Source: an uncultured Ulvibacter sp. (lineage in GTDB: Bacteria > Bacteroidota > Bacteroidia > Flavobacteriales > Flavobacteriaceae). Taken from it: DNA of 64,000 nt. Numbering within the stretch: the first letter of the stretch is position 1; each line of letters begins with the position of its first letter. Shown one piece after another: positions 20,498 through 30,515 of this stretch. The notes beneath the pieces were generated by a model. That model was not told the DNA's origin, did no database searches, and saw nothing but the letters and a program-made list of their open reading frames with translations. The stretch spans positions 42,499 to 106,498 of the forward strand of contig CALIAF010000007.1 of NCBI GenBank assembly GCA_938041335.1. Reading direction: 5' to 3'. The translations under genes were made by a program, and so were the position numbers.

Positions 20498-20535
20498 TAA
20501 CCAATTAAAACTTTCTGCCCAGGCGGACAATTAAT

Positions 20536-20715
20536 ATGGCAAAGATTAAAGTAACAAAAGTAAAAAGTGCAATTAATCGCACGCTCACTCAAAAGAGAAC
20601 GCTTGAAGCGTTAGGCCTAAAGAAAATAGGACAAACGGTAGAGCACGAGAATACTCCTAGTATTCTTGGGATGGTAAACAAAGTTTCACACTTAGTTTCT
20701 TTTGAAACTAAATAA
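20536..20715 (+). CDS. rpmD: 50S ribosomal protein L30
   Basis: This is a short gene of 59 codons plus TAA. The product starts MAKIKVTKVKSAINRT and contains KRTLEALGLKKIGQTV and NTPSILGMVNKVSHLV, which match the L30 family (about 58-60 residues). L30 is a small ferredoxin-like-fold protein of the large subunit that is missing from some bacteria. It sits exactly where expected, between rpsE and rplO. Confidence 0.95.
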   Translation: MAKIKVTKVKSAINRTLTQKRTLEALGLKKIGQTVEHENTPSILGMVNKVSHLVSFETK

Positions 20716-20726
20716 GATATTTAAAA

Positions 20727-21179
20727 ATGGAATTACATAACTTAAGACCTGCTAAAGGTGCAGTTAAAACGCAAGGGAAGCGCATAGGTCGTGGACAAGG
20801 TTCGGGTAAAGCTGGAACTGCAGGACGTGGTCATAATGGACAAAAGTCTCGTTCAGGTTACTCTAAGAAATTAGGTTTTGAAGGTGGGCAGATGCCACTT
20901 CAAAGACGTGTACCTAAGTTTGGTTTCACTAACATAAACCGTAAGGAATATCAAGGTGTAAACTTAGATACGCTTCAACAATTAGTTGACGAGAAAAAAA
21001 TAAAAGGAACCATCGATTTTGACGCTTTAGTTGAAATGGGTCTTGCTGGCAAGAATGAAATGGTGAAGATTTTAGGAAGAGGAGAGTTGAAAGCAAAACT
21101 AACCGTAACCGCTCACAAATTTACTGCTACAGCTAAGAAAGCGATTGAAGCTGCAGGTGGTGAAGTAGTAACTTTGTAA
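20727..21179 (+). CDS. rplO: 50S ribosomal protein L15
   Basis: L15 (150 residues) is a late-assembly protein of the large subunit. The N-terminal glycine- and arginine-rich segment (GRGQGSGKAGTAGRGHNGQ, about residues 22-40) and the C-terminal KLTVTAHKFTATAKKAIEAAGGEV are diagnostic. It is followed after 13 bp by secY, as in most bacteria. Confidence 0.98.
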   Translation: MELHNLRPAKGAVKTQGKRIGRGQGSGKAGTAGRGHNGQKSRSGYSKKLGFEGGQMPLQRRVPKFGFTNINRKEYQGVNLDTLQQLVDEKKIKGTIDFDALVEMGLAGKNEMVKILGRGELKAKLTVTAHKFTATAKKAIEAAGGEVVTL

Positions 21180-21192
21180 TTTAAATAGACCA

Positions 21193-22533
21193 ATGAAATT
21201 TATTGAAAACATAAAAAACGTTTGGAAGATAGAGGAATTACGAAATCGTATTATCCTGACGCTTGGTCTATTATTAGTGTATCGTTTTGGTGCACAAGTA
21301 ACCCTTCCAGGTATTGATGCTTCTAAGTTAGGTGGTTTTGCACAAAACTTTGATGGTGGTCTAGGAGGATTATTAAATGCTTTTACAGGAGGTGCATTTG
21401 CAAATGCTTCTGTTTTTGCATTGGGTATTATGCCTTACATTTCTGCATCTATTGTTGTACAGTTAATGCAGATTGCTGTTCCTTATCTTCAAAAATTACA
21501 GAAGGAAGGTGAAAGTGGTAGAAAGAAAATTAATCAAATTACAAGATGGTTAACTATCGGTATTTGTTTGATTCAGGCGCCAAGTTACCTGTTAGGTCTT
21601 GAGGCTTTAGGTGTGCCGCCAGATGCGTTTATCTTAGGTAAGCCAGTATGGTTTATGGTAACTTCTACGCTGATCCTTGTAACTGGAACTATTTTTGCGA
21701 TGTGGTTGGGTGAGAAGATTACAGATAAAGGAATCGGTAACGGTATTTCTATCTTAATTATGGTTGGTATTATTGCGACATTACCTCAATCATTTGTTCA
21801 AGAATTTGTTTCTAGAGTAGTGGAGTCTAATGGTGGTATGATAATGATCTTAATCGAACTAGTTGTTTGGTTTGTCATAATCTTAGCCTGTGTAATGTTG
21901 GTGTTAGCGGTTAGAAAGATACCAGTCCAATATGCAAGAAGAACTGCCTCTGGTGAATATGAACGTAATATTTTTGGTGCGAGACAATTTATTCCTTTAA
22001 AGCTTAATGCGTCTGGAGTAATGCCTATTATATTTGCTCAAGCGATCATGTTTGTACCGTCTGCGGTAGCAAGTATGTCAGATTCAGAATGGGCAACTTC
22101 TGTACAAGCAACATATAGTGATATCTTTGGGTTATGGTATAATGTAACCTTTGCCATATTAATTATTGTATTTACATATTTCTATACGGCGATTACAGTA
22201 CCAACGAATAAAATGGCAGATGACCTAAAACGTAGTGGTGGTTTTATTCCGGGTATTAAACCAGGAACAGATACGGCTGAGTTGTTAGATAGAATTATGT
22301 CACAAATAACATTACCAGGGTCTATATTCTTGGCATTCCTTGCAATCTTCCCAGCTATTGTTGTGAAGTTTATGGGGCTGCAACAAGGATGGGCATTGTT
22401 CTACGGTGGTACTTCACTATTAATTATGGTGGGTGTTGCAATAGACACGATGCAACAGATTAACTCATATTTATTAAACCGTCATTATGATGGATTAATG
22501 AAGAGTGGTAAGAACAGGAAAGCAGTAGCGTAA
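21193..22533 (+). CDS. secY: Protein translocase subunit SecY
   Basis: SecY (446 residues) is the channel of the Sec translocon in the inner membrane. Ten hydrophobic segments can be counted. The plug region follows TM1, and the conserved RKIPVQYARR cytoplasmic loop and the IPGIKPGTDTAELLDRI loop before TM9 are visible. It closes the spc segment; adk and map, often next to it elsewhere, are absent. Confidence 0.98.
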   Translation: MKFIENIKNVWKIEELRNRIILTLGLLLVYRFGAQVTLPGIDASKLGGFAQNFDGGLGGLLNAFTGGAFANASVFALGIMPYISASIVVQLMQIAVPYLQKLQKEGESGRKKINQITRWLTIGICLIQAPSYLLGLEALGVPPDAFILGKPVWFMVTSTLILVTGTIFAMWLGEKITDKGIGNGISILIMVGIIATLPQSFVQEFVSRVVESNGGMIMILIELVVWFVIILACVMLVLAVRKIPVQYARRTASGEYERNIFGARQFIPLKLNASGVMPIIFAQAIMFVPSAVASMSDSEWATSVQATYSDIFGLWYNVTFAILIIVFTYFYTAITVPTNKMADDLKRSGGFIPGIKPGTDTAELLDRIMSQITLPGSIFLAFLAIFPAIVVKFMGLQQGWALFYGGTSLLIMVGVAIDTMQQINSYLLNRHYDGLMKSGKNRKAVA

Positions 22534-22542
22534 CTAAAAAAC

Positions 22543-22550
22543 TATATTTG
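22543..22550 (+). promoter_or_regulatory. Possible internal -7 element ahead of infA
   Basis: TATATTTG matches TAnnTTTG and lies in a 79-bp gap, 63 bp before infA. There is no TTG at the right distance upstream. It may add transcription to the alpha segment; chance is not excluded. Confidence 0.35.
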
Positions 22551-22612
22551 GAATGTTGGTATGACTATTGCCAATTGCAATAACATATTAACAATAAAAT
22601 AAAAATTTCAGA

Positions 22613-22828
22613 ATGGCAAAACAACCCGCAATAGAACAAGACGGAAGCATCGTAGAAGCATTATCAAATGCTATGTTTCGTGTTGAGTTAGAAAACGGAC
22701 ATATAGTTACAGCGCATATCTCAGGAAAAATGAGAATGCATTATATTAAATTATTACCAGGAGATAAAGTAAAATTAGAAATGAGCCCTTACGATTTAAC
22801 AAAGGCTCGCATAACATACAGATACTAA
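22613..22828 (+). CDS. infA: Translation initiation factor IF-1
   Basis: IF-1 (71 residues) occupies the A site during initiation. The protein [19 protein letters not shown]...[33 protein letters not shown] is a single OB fold of normal length. It is separated by one base from rpmJ and starts the alpha segment. Confidence 0.97.
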   Translation: MAKQPAIEQDGSIVEALSNAMFRVELENGHIVTAHISGKMRMHYIKLLPGDKVKLEMSPYDLTKARITYRY

Positions 22829-22829
22829 A

Positions 22830-22946
22830 ATGAAAGTTAGAGCATCAGTTAAAAAAAGAAGTGTCGACTGCAAAATAGTACGCAGGAAGGGCAGATTATA
22901 TGTAATTAACAAAAAGAACCCTAGGTTCAAACAAAGACAAGGATAA
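22830..22946 (+). CDS. rpmJ: 50S ribosomal protein L36 (zinc-free form)
   Basis: This tiny gene encodes [17 protein letters not shown]...[21 protein letters not shown], 38 residues and a TAA. The size, the KVRASVKKR start and the NPRFKQRQG end identify L36. Only one cysteine (C14) is left of the C-x2-C-x12-C-x4-H zinc site, so this is the zinc-independent type. It lies one base after infA and three bases before rpsM. Confidence 0.95.
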   Translation: MKVRASVKKRSVDCKIVRRKGRLYVINKKNPRFKQRQG

Positions 22947-22949
22947 GTT

Positions 22950-23324
22950 ATGGCAAGAATCGCAGGTGTTGATATCCCAAAGCAAAAAAGGGGTGTAATC
23001 GCGTTAACGTATATCTTCGGAATCGGTTTAAGCCGTGCACAAGACATACTGGAAAAAGCTGGAGTTAGCGAAGACAAAAAAGTAAATGAATGGAACGATG
23101 AAGAAATCGGAGCTATTCGTGATGCTGTTGGGTCTTTCAAAATTGAAGGTGAACTACGTAGCGAAGTTCAATTAAACATTAAACGTTTAATGGACATAGG
23201 ATGTTACAGAGGTATTCGTCACAGAGTAGGTCTTCCTCTTAGAGGACAACGTACTAAGAATAACTCTAGAACAAGAAAAGGAAAACGTAAAACTGTTGCT
23301 AACAAGAAGAAAGCAACTAAATAA
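22950..23324 (+). CDS. rpsM: 30S ribosomal protein S13
   Basis: S13 (124 residues) contacts the P-site tRNA and forms intersubunit bridges. [26 protein letters not shown] and [27 protein letters not shown] are diagnostic. It lies nine bases before rpsK. Confidence 0.98.
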   Translation: MARIAGVDIPKQKRGVIALTYIFGIGLSRAQDILEKAGVSEDKKVNEWNDEEIGAIRDAVGSFKIEGELRSEVQLNIKRLMDIGCYRGIRHRVGLPLRGQRTKNNSRTRKGKRKTVANKKKATK

Positions 23325-23333
23325 TCATTAGAT

Positions 23334-23732
23334 ATGGCAAAGGCAAATCCAAAAGCTAAAAGCACAAAAAAACGTAAAGTTAATGTGGAGTCTGTAGGTG
23401 CAGCGCACATTACAGCGTCATTCAATAATATTATTGTTTCGTTGACTAATAAAGCAGGGGATGTAATCTCTTGGTCATCTGCCGGTAAAATGGGCTTTAG
23501 AGGATCTAAGAAAAATACTCCTTATGCTGCACAATTAGCATCTGAAGACTGTGCAAAAATAGCACACGAAGCAGGTATGCGTAAGTGTAAAGTATACGTT
23601 AAAGGACCGGGTAATGGTAGAGAATCTGCTATCCGTGCTATCCATAATATGGGGATTGAAGTTACAGAGATTATCGATGTTACTCCAATGCCGCACAATG
23701 GATGTCGTCCTGCAAAAAGACGTAGAGTTTAA
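23334..23732 (+). CDS. rpsK: 30S ribosomal protein S11
   Basis: S11 (132 residues) is part of the platform near the E site. [38 protein letters not shown] and the C-terminal [16 protein letters not shown] are typical. A terminator-like hairpin follows nine bases after its stop, unlike in E. coli where rpsD follows directly. Confidence 0.98.
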   Translation: MAKANPKAKSTKKRKVNVESVGAAHITASFNNIIVSLTNKAGDVISWSSAGKMGFRGSKKNTPYAAQLASEDCAKIAHEAGMRKCKVYVKGPGNGRESAIRAIHNMGIEVTEIIDVTPMPHNGCRPAKRRRV

Positions 23733-23741
23733 TAAAATATT

Positions 23742-23778
23742 TGATTCGCTTTCGGGCGAATCATTTCTATTTTTTATT
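23742..23778 (+). terminator. Intrinsic terminator after rpsK
   Basis: TGATTCGC (23742-23749) and GCGAATCA (23756-23763) form an 8-bp stem with a TTTCGG loop, followed by TTTCTATTTTTTATT. It lies directly after rpsK and ahead of a new promoter, so it splits the alpha segment into two transcription units. Confidence 0.7.
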
Positions 23779-23780
23779 AG

Positions 23781-23788
23781 TACCTTTG
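23781..23788 (+). promoter_or_regulatory. -7 element of an rpsD-rpoA-rplQ promoter
   Basis: TACCTTTG is an exact TAnnTTTG match three bases after the terminator tract. Transcription should start near 23795, giving a leader of about 133 nt before rpsD. No TTG is seen at -33. Confidence 0.6.
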
Positions 23789-23794
23789 CGGGCT

Positions 23795-23927
23795 ATAATA
23801 GAGAAAAAATATAAGATGCCCAAGGGCATCTTTAATAGTACTTAATAAATATCAATCGAGAGATTAAAAAACTAGAGGATTAACGTAAGACCTTAATTTA
23901 GTTTTTCTCTCACAATTTTAAATAGAA
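23795..23927 (+). promoter_or_regulatory. Structured rpsD leader (candidate S4 autoregulatory site)
   Basis: The leader contains a perfect 9-bp hairpin AAGATGCCC-AA-GGGCATCTT (23813-23832) and a longer stem in which GAGAG and AAAAACTA (about 23856-23873) can pair with TAGTTTTT and CTCTC (about 23898-23911), enclosing about 25 nt. S4 is a known translational repressor of its own operon in E. coli and Bacillus. Binding here is inferred from position and structure only. Confidence 0.5.
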
Positions 23928-24533
23928 ATGGCAAGATATACTGGTCCAAAAACTAAAATCGCCCGTAAATTCGGTGAAGCGATCTTCGGAGAAGACAAAT
24001 CCTTCGAAAAAAGAAATTATCCTCCAGGACAACACGGTAATAACCGTCGTCGTGGTAAAAAATCTGAATACGCAATTCAACTAGCAGAAAAGCAGAAGGC
24101 AAAGTATACTTATGGTATTCTTGAAAAGCAGTTTAGAAACTTATTCAAAAAGTCAACAGCAGCACCAGGAATTACTGGTCAGGTTTTGTTACAGCTTTGT
24201 GAGTCTAGACTTGATAATGTAGTATATCGTATGGGTATTGCATCTAGCCGTCCTGCAGCGAGACAACTTGTTTCTCACCGTCACATAACTGTGAATGGCG
24301 AAAAAGTGAACATCCCGTCTTATCAATTAAAGGCAGGAGATGTAGTTGCAGTTAGAGAAAAATCTAAATCTCTTGAAGCGATTCAAAATTCATTGGCAAA
24401 CTCTAGTAATGTTTATGAGTGGATCACGTGGAATACTGAGACTAAGCAAGGAACATTTGTTGCCGTGCCTCAGCGTTTGCAGATTCCAGAAAACATAAAC
24501 GAACAGTTTATTGTCGAATTATATTCTAAATAA
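23928..24533 (+). CDS. rpsD: 30S ribosomal protein S4
   Basis: S4 (201 residues) is a primary assembly protein of the small subunit and often an autorepressor. The N-terminal domain begins [16 protein letters not shown]; the S4 RNA-binding domain is seen as [34 protein letters not shown] (about residues 91-124). The N-terminal zinc cysteines found in some S4 proteins are absent. It follows a structured leader. Confidence 0.98.
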   Translation: MARYTGPKTKIARKFGEAIFGEDKSFEKRNYPPGQHGNNRRRGKKSEYAIQLAEKQKAKYTYGILEKQFRNLFKKSTAAPGITGQVLLQLCESRLDNVVYRMGIASSRPAARQLVSHRHITVNGEKVNIPSYQLKAGDVVAVREKSKSLEAIQNSLANSSNVYEWITWNTETKQGTFVAVPQRLQIPENINEQFIVELYSK

Positions 24534-24626
24534 TAAATAATCACATTGGTATTTAGCCAAAGGATTTACAGTGTTCTTCAAACTTTTAAATCGCGCAACT
24601 AAATAACAATTAAAACGAAGAAAAAT

Positions 24627-25619
24627 ATGTCAGTATTTAGTTTTCAAAAACCGGATAAAGTAATCATGATCAATTCAACTGATTTTGAGGGGAAATTCGA
24701 ATTTCGTCCCTTAGAGCCAGGTTATGGATTGACTGTAGGTAATGCATTAAGAAGAGTATTACTTTCTTCTCTAGAAGGATTTGCAATTACTTCTTTACGT
24801 ATTGAAGGAGTAGATCACGAGTTCTCAACCATCGCTGGTGTAGTAGAAGATGTAACAGAGATAATCTTAAACTTAAAACAAGTACGTTTTAAAAGACAAA
24901 TAGACGAGATTGACAATGAGACAGTAACTATTTCTGTTTCGGGTAACGATAAAGTGGTGGCAGGAGATTTTCAGAAATTTATTTCTGGATTCCAAGTGCT
25001 TAACCCAGATCTTGTAATCTGTAACATGGATTCTAAAGTGAATCTTAATATTGAAATTACAATAGAAAAAGGTAGAGGATATGTTCCTGCAGAGGAAAAC
25101 AAGAAAGCAAATGCTCCTCTTGGTACCATCTTTACAGATTCTATCTTTACACCAATTAAAAATGTAAAGTACAGCATTGAAAATTTCCGTGTAGAGCAAA
25201 AAACAGATTACGAAAAGTTAGTTTTCGAAATCATCTCTGACGGATCTATTCATCCTAAAGATGCTTTAACTGAAGCCGCAAAAACATTGATACATCACTT
25301 TATGTTATTTAGTGACGAGCGTATCACTCTGGAAGCAGATGAAATTGCTCAAACAGAAACATATGATGAAGAGTCATTACATATGCGTCAGTTGCTTAAA
25401 ACAAAATTAGTAGATATGGATCTTAGTGTTCGTGCGCTTAATTGTCTTAAAGCTGCAGAAGTAGATACATTAGGAGATTTAGTTTCTTTTAACAAGAATG
25501 ATTTAATGAAGTTTAGAAATTTCGGTAAGAAATCTTTAACAGAATTAGAAGAGCTTGTTAATGTAAAGGGATTAAACTTCGGGATGGACCTTTCAAAGTA
25601 TAAACTAGATAAAGACTAG
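24627..25619 (+). CDS. rpoA: DNA-directed RNA polymerase alpha subunit
   Basis: Alpha (330 residues) forms the dimer on which polymerase assembles. The N-terminal domain shows [24 protein letters not shown] and [12 protein letters not shown]; the C-terminal domain (about 255-320, [32 protein letters not shown]) contacts upstream DNA and regulators. A 93-bp gap precedes it and a 73-bp gap follows, both without a recognisable promoter. Confidence 0.98.
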   Translation: MSVFSFQKPDKVIMINSTDFEGKFEFRPLEPGYGLTVGNALRRVLLSSLEGFAITSLRIEGVDHEFSTIAGVVEDVTEIILNLKQVRFKRQIDEIDNETVTISVSGNDKVVAGDFQKFISGFQVLNPDLVICNMDSKVNLNIEITIEKGRGYVPAEENKKANAPLGTIFTDSIFTPIKNVKYSIENFRVEQKTDYEKLVFEIISDGSIHPKDALTEAAKTLIHHFMLFSDERITLEADEIAQTETYDEESLHMRQLLKTKLVDMDLSVRALNCLKAAEVDTLGDLVSFNKNDLMKFRNFGKKSLTELEELVNVKGLNFGMDLSKYKLDKD

Positions 25620-25692
25620 TATAACAATAATTAATAATCATATTTTGCTCTCCGTAATTTGGATTTGGTAGCAAGATGATAAAACAAATGTC

Positions 25693-26172
25693 ATGAGACA
25701 CGGAAAAAAAGTAAATCACTTAGGTAGAAAAACAGCGCACAGAAAATCAATGTTAGCTAATATGGCTTGTTCATTGATAGAGCACAAAAGAATTAATACA
25801 ACTGTTGCTAAGGCAAAAGCGGTAAAATCTTTTGTAGAGCCATTAATCACAAAAGCTAAAACAGATACAACGCATAACCGTCGTATCGTTATGGCACGTT
25901 TACGTCAGAAAGATGTTGTTACAGAGCTTTTTAGAGATGTAGCAGTGAAGATTGGTGACCGTCCAGGTGGATATACTCGTATTATCAAGTTGGGTAATCG
26001 TCTAGGTGATAACGCAGATATGGCGATGATCGAGCTAGTTGATTACAATGAGATTTACAACGCTGGAAAAGCTAAGAAAACTAAAACTACGCGTCGTAGC
26101 CGTCGTGGAGGTGCAGCAGCAAAAGCAGTTACACCACCAGTAGCAACAAAAGCGAATAAAGAAGAAGAATAG
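25693..26172 (+). CDS. rplQ: 50S ribosomal protein L17
   Basis: L17 (159 residues) lies near the tunnel exit. [34 protein letters not shown] and the [28 protein letters not shown] core are typical. A C-terminal tail of about 40 residues, rich in K, T, R and A, extends beyond the E. coli protein, as in other Bacteroidota. It ends the ribosomal superoperon and is followed by a strong terminator. Confidence 0.98.
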   Translation: MRHGKKVNHLGRKTAHRKSMLANMACSLIEHKRINTTVAKAKAVKSFVEPLITKAKTDTTHNRRIVMARLRQKDVVTELFRDVAVKIGDRPGGYTRIIKLGNRLGDNADMAMIELVDYNEIYNAGKAKKTKTTRRSRRGGAAAKAVTPPVATKANKEEE

Positions 26173-26195
26173 ATGAAACATCATTTATAAATAAT

Positions 26196-26233
26196 AAAAA
26201 AGGGATAAACATTCAGGTTTATCCCTTTTTTTA
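26196..26233 (+). terminator. Terminator of the ribosomal superoperon
   Basis: A perfect 15-bp stem (26196-26210 with 26217-26231) built on AAGGGATAAAC has a 6-nt ATTCAG loop and ends in a T run. It starts 24 bp after the rplQ stop. Confidence 0.9.
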
Positions 26234-26286
26234 TGCCTTGTTTAAAAGTTCTAAAAACACTATTATAATAACACCTGCAATTACAT

Positions 26287-26294
26287 TATTTTTG
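26287..26294 (+). promoter_or_regulatory. -7 element of the carA promoter
   Basis: TATTTTTG is an exact TAnnTTTG match. The predicted start of transcription (about 26301) lies just before a 29-codon ORF (26312) and about 97 nt before carA, so the mRNA carries the small ORF. No -33 TTG was found at normal spacing. Confidence 0.6.
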
Positions 26295-26311
26295 CACAAC
26301 CAATTTGTACT

Positions 26312-26401
26312 ATGAAATTCTCATTAACAAATTTTAAACATATTGAAGATTATTTATCGAGCATAACATCTTCAGAATTATCAAATATTAAATTAGGATG
26401 A
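26312..26401 (+). CDS. Small upstream ORF (29 residues) overlapping carA
   Basis: The ORF MKFSLTNFKHIEDYLSSITS...SELSNIKLG ends in a TGA that overlaps the carA ATG in the arrangement ATGA (26398-26401). It begins about 11 nt after the predicted transcription start, so ribosomes would meet it first and could reinitiate at carA. It lacks the arginine or pyrimidine-control features of known carAB leaders. It may be a coupling leader peptide or a chance frame; conservation would decide. No known family is recognised. Confidence 0.45.
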   Translation: MKFSLTNFKHIEDYLSSITSSELSNIKLG

Positions 26402-27507
26402 AATATCAAACTAGAAAAAATGCATTAATTCTCTTAGCAGACGGAGCTACCTTTTATGGTAAAGCAGTAGGAGGTAAGACTGGTTCTTCTTTTGGAGAAG
26501 TTTGTTTTAATACGGGAATGACCGGTTATCAAGAGATTTTTACAGATCCTTCTTATTTTGGCCAGTTAATGGTGACAACAAATGCACATATAGGAAATTA
26601 TGGTGTGCACGATGAGGAAGTAGAATCTGATGGTATAAAAATAGCGGGATTAATCTGTCGTAATTTTAGTTATCAAGCATCAAGACCAGATGGTGATGGT
26701 ACCTTAGAAGATTTTTTAGAGGCTAATAATTTACTCGCAATAAGTGATGTGGACACTAGAGCACTTGTAAATTATATAAGAGATAATGGTGCAATGAATG
26801 CTGTGATTACTACAGAAGTGGATAATCTTGACGCCTTAAAGCATGAGCTAGCTGCTTTTCCAGATATGAAAGGTTTAGAATTAGCCAGTAAGGTTTCTAC
26901 AAAAGAACCTTATTTCTACGGAAATGAGAATGCAACCTACAAAGTCTCTGCACTTGATATTGGGATTAAAAAAAATATATTGCGTAATCTAGCAAAACGA
27001 GATTGTTATATTAAGGTATTTCCTTACAACAGTACTTTTTCTGATATGCAATCCTTTGCCCCAGACGGCTATTTTTTGTCTAATGGCCCAGGAGATCCAG
27101 AACCATTAACAGGAGCCATTGCTACTACTAAACAAATATTAGAAACAGGAAAGCCTTTATTTGGTATTTGTCTTGGACATCAGGTTTTAGCATTAGCAAA
27201 TGGAATTTCTACCTATAAAATGCATCATGGTCATAGAGGTATAAATCATCCTATTATGAATCTTATTACCGGGAAAGGAGAAATTACATCTCAAAATCAC
27301 GGGTTTGCGATAAATAAAGAAGAAGCAGAAGCACATGCTGATATAGAGATTACGCACGTACACTTAAATGATGACACCGCCGCAGGAATTAGGATGAAGA
27401 GTAAGCCCGTATTTTCTGTGCAATATCACCCAGAAGCAAGTCCTGGGCCAAACGATGCGAGTTACCTTTTTGATGATTTTATTACGAACATCAAGAATGC
27501 TAAGTAG
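26398..27507 (+). CDS. carA: Carbamoyl-phosphate synthase small subunit
   Basis: CarA (369 residues) is the glutaminase subunit that supplies ammonia for carbamoyl phosphate, the precursor of arginine and pyrimidines. The N-terminal domain starts NALILLADGATFYGKAVGG and has NTGMTGYQEIFTDPSYFGQ; the class I amidotransferase domain carries the nucleophile in FGICLGHQVLALANG and the catalytic His/Glu in VQYHPEASPGPNDA. carB is not next to it. Its start overlaps a small upstream ORF by four bases, and an 8-bp consensus -7 element lies 104 bp upstream. Confidence 0.97.
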   Translation: MKYQTRKNALILLADGATFYGKAVGGKTGSSFGEVCFNTGMTGYQEIFTDPSYFGQLMVTTNAHIGNYGVHDEEVESDGIKIAGLICRNFSYQASRPDGDGTLEDFLEANNLLAISDVDTRALVNYIRDNGAMNAVITTEVDNLDALKHELAAFPDMKGLELASKVSTKEPYFYGNENATYKVSALDIGIKKNILRNLAKRDCYIKVFPYNSTFSDMQSFAPDGYFLSNGPGDPEPLTGAIATTKQILETGKPLFGICLGHQVLALANGISTYKMHHGHRGINHPIMNLITGKGEITSQNHGFAINKEEAEAHADIEITHVHLNDDTAAGIRMKSKPVFSVQYHPEASPGPNDASYLFDDFITNIKNAK

Positions 27508-27550
27508 GCTTTTTAGGAACTATTAATTTTTGAAGGTAGTTTCAATTTTG

Positions 27551-27563
27551 AAAATTTCCGAAG
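27551..27563 (+). repeat. Intergenic 13-mer AAAATTTCCGAAG, copy 1
   Basis: An exact 13-mer that recurs at 30469-30481 (same strand) and 48030-48042 (opposite strand), always between genes. Here it lies 56 bp upstream of eno. Its role is unknown. Confidence 0.6.
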
Positions 27564-27580
27564 CGTGTAAAAAACAATAA

Positions 27581-28906
<1,326 letters not shown>

Positions 28907-28924
28907 TTCTCCCGGCACATTCAG

Positions 28925-28956
28925 AAAAAAAACGATCTTTCAGATCGTTTTTTTTA
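28925..28956 (+). terminator. Terminator after eno
   Basis: A 14-bp stem (28925-28938 with 28942-28955) with core ACGATCT, a TTC loop and eight terminal T residues. It begins 18 bp after the eno stop. Confidence 0.92.
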
Positions 28957-29088
28957 TTTTGGATGAATGTGATTGAATGCATTTTTTTAACCAAAGATTA
29001 AGAAGTTAGTCTTTTATAGATTGTTCAATAATTCGTATATTGACGATTCCGTTTTTTCGGAACTACATCAACAAAAAGAAAAAAATAT

Positions 29089-30375
29089 ATGTCAAAAATG
29101 GCCACTTTAGAGATTGATGGAAATACATATGAATTTCCATTAATCACGGGTACAGAGAACGAAACTGCAATAGATATTAAAACCTTAAGAGGGCAAACTG
29201 GTGGTATTACCACGATCGATCCTGGTTATAAAAATACGGGTTCGTGTGAGAGTGCTATTACATTTTTAAATGGTGAGGAAGGAATTTTACGCTATAGAGG
29301 GTACGCCATTGAAGATCTAGCGGAAAAAGCAGATTTTCTTGAAGTTGCGTATTTATTGGTGTTTGGCGAGTTGCCAACCGCAGATGAGTTGTCAAAATTT
29401 CATGCAGACATCAAAAATGAAAGTGTTGTAGATGATGACCTAAAAAAAATATTAGACGCTTTCCCGAAGTCAGCGCACCCTATGGGCGTGTTGTCTTCTT
29501 TGACAAGTGCATTAACTGCTTTTAACCCAACTACAGTGAATGTAGATAGTGAAGAAGAAATGTATAATGCCATTGTAAAAATACTAGGGAAATTTCCAGT
29601 ATTAGTGGCGTGGACCATGCGCAAGCAAAAAGGGTTGCCATTAAACTATGGGGATAACAGCCTTGGTTATGTGGAGAACATCTTAAAAATGATGTTTGAA
29701 AAGCCAAATGAAGAGTATAAGCAAAATGATATTTTAGTTAATGCATTAGATAAATTATTAATTTTACATGGAGATCACGAGCAAAACTGTTCTACTTCTA
29801 CAGTAAGAATAGTAGGTTCTTCTCATGCAGGAATGTATGCTTCTGTGGCGGCTGGAATTTCTGCGCTTTGGGGGCCGCTTCACGGTGGTGCTAATCAAGC
29901 GGTTTTAGAAATGCTAGAAGCGATTAAAGCAGATGGTGGTGATACAAAAAAGTTTATGGCTAAGGCTAAAGATAAAGCAGATCCATTTAGATTAATGGGC
30001 TTTGGTCATCGCGTGTATAAAAACTTTGATCCTCGTGCAAAAATCATTAAAGTTGCTGCAGACGAAGTACTGGCTGATCTTGGGGTTGAAGACCCAGTAT
30101 TAGACATTGCAAAAGGACTGTCTAGTGAAGCATTGAACGATGAGTATTTTGTGAAACGTAAACTGTATCCTAATGTAGATTTCTACTCAGGTATTATTTA
30201 TAGAGCAATGGGAATCCCAGTGGAGATGTTTACAGTAATGTTTGCCTTAGGTAGATTGCCAGGATGGATTGCGCAATGGAAAGAAATGCGTCTGCGTAAG
30301 GAGCCTATCGGTAGACCTCGTCAGATTTATATTGGCGAAAATCACAGAGATTTTAAAGATATTTCTAAGCGATAA
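29089..30375 (+). CDS. gltA: Citrate synthase
   Basis: A type II-like hexameric citrate synthase of 428 residues that condenses oxaloacetate and acetyl-CoA at entry to the TCA cycle. Active-site motifs are HGDHEQNCSTSTVR, GPLHGGANQAVLEML (catalytic His), GFGHRVYKNFDPRA (His) and NVDFYSGIIY (catalytic Asp). The start MSKMATLEIDG is chosen because family members begin this way; an ATG three codons later is the alternative. It has its own terminator. Confidence 0.97.
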   Translation: MSKMATLEIDGNTYEFPLITGTENETAIDIKTLRGQTGGITTIDPGYKNTGSCESAITFLNGEEGILRYRGYAIEDLAEKADFLEVAYLLVFGELPTADELSKFHADIKNESVVDDDLKKILDAFPKSAHPMGVLSSLTSALTAFNPTTVNVDSEEEMYNAIVKILGKFPVLVAWTMRKQKGLPLNYGDNSLGYVENILKMMFEKPNEEYKQNDILVNALDKLLILHGDHEQNCSTSTVRIVGSSHAGMYASVAAGISALWGPLHGGANQAVLEMLEAIKADGGDTKKFMAKAKDKADPFRLMGFGHRVYKNFDPRAKIIKVAADEVLADLGVEDPVLDIAKGLSSEALNDEYFVKRKLYPNVDFYSGIIYRAMGIPVEMFTVMFALGRLPGWIAQWKEMRLRKEPIGRPRQIYIGENHRDFKDISKR

Positions 30376-30402
30376 GAATTTTGTAAATAAAAATTAGCTA
30401 AG

Positions 30403-30431
30403 AACACCTCCAATTGGGAGGTGTTTTTTTA
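30403..30431 (+). terminator. Terminator after citrate synthase
   Basis: AACACCTCC (30403-30411) and GGAGGTGTT (30417-30425) form a 9-bp stem with a 5-nt loop, followed by six or more T residues. Confidence 0.9.
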
Positions 30432-30468
30432 TGGATAATATTGAAATAGGAACAATTTTCAAGTCCAT

Positions 30469-30481
30469 AAAATTTCCGAAG
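30469..30481 (+). repeat. Intergenic 13-mer AAAATTTCCGAAG, copy 2
   Basis: Second exact copy. It ends 20 bp before the -7 element of the next gene, so it occupies the -33 region of that promoter. Nearby TAGGAAC is also shared with the eno upstream region. Confidence 0.6.
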
Positions 30482-30501
30482 TGAAATAGAAACGAAACAA
30501 T

Positions 30502-30509
30502 TATATTTG
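30502..30509 (+). promoter_or_regulatory. -7 element of the amidinotransferase-like gene
   Basis: TATATTTG matches TAnnTTTG exactly and ends six bases before the ATG at 30516. The transcript should therefore begin at or within a base or two of the start codon, a leaderless mRNA. It also rules out the TTG at 30507 as the start. Confidence 0.6.
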
Positions 30510-30515
30510 TTAGCT

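Noticed and set aside
25620..25692. L17 leader hairpin (TTGCT/AGCAA) between rpoA and rplQ
   Set aside because: Only about five pairs with a long loop; not better than chance in A/T-rich sequence.
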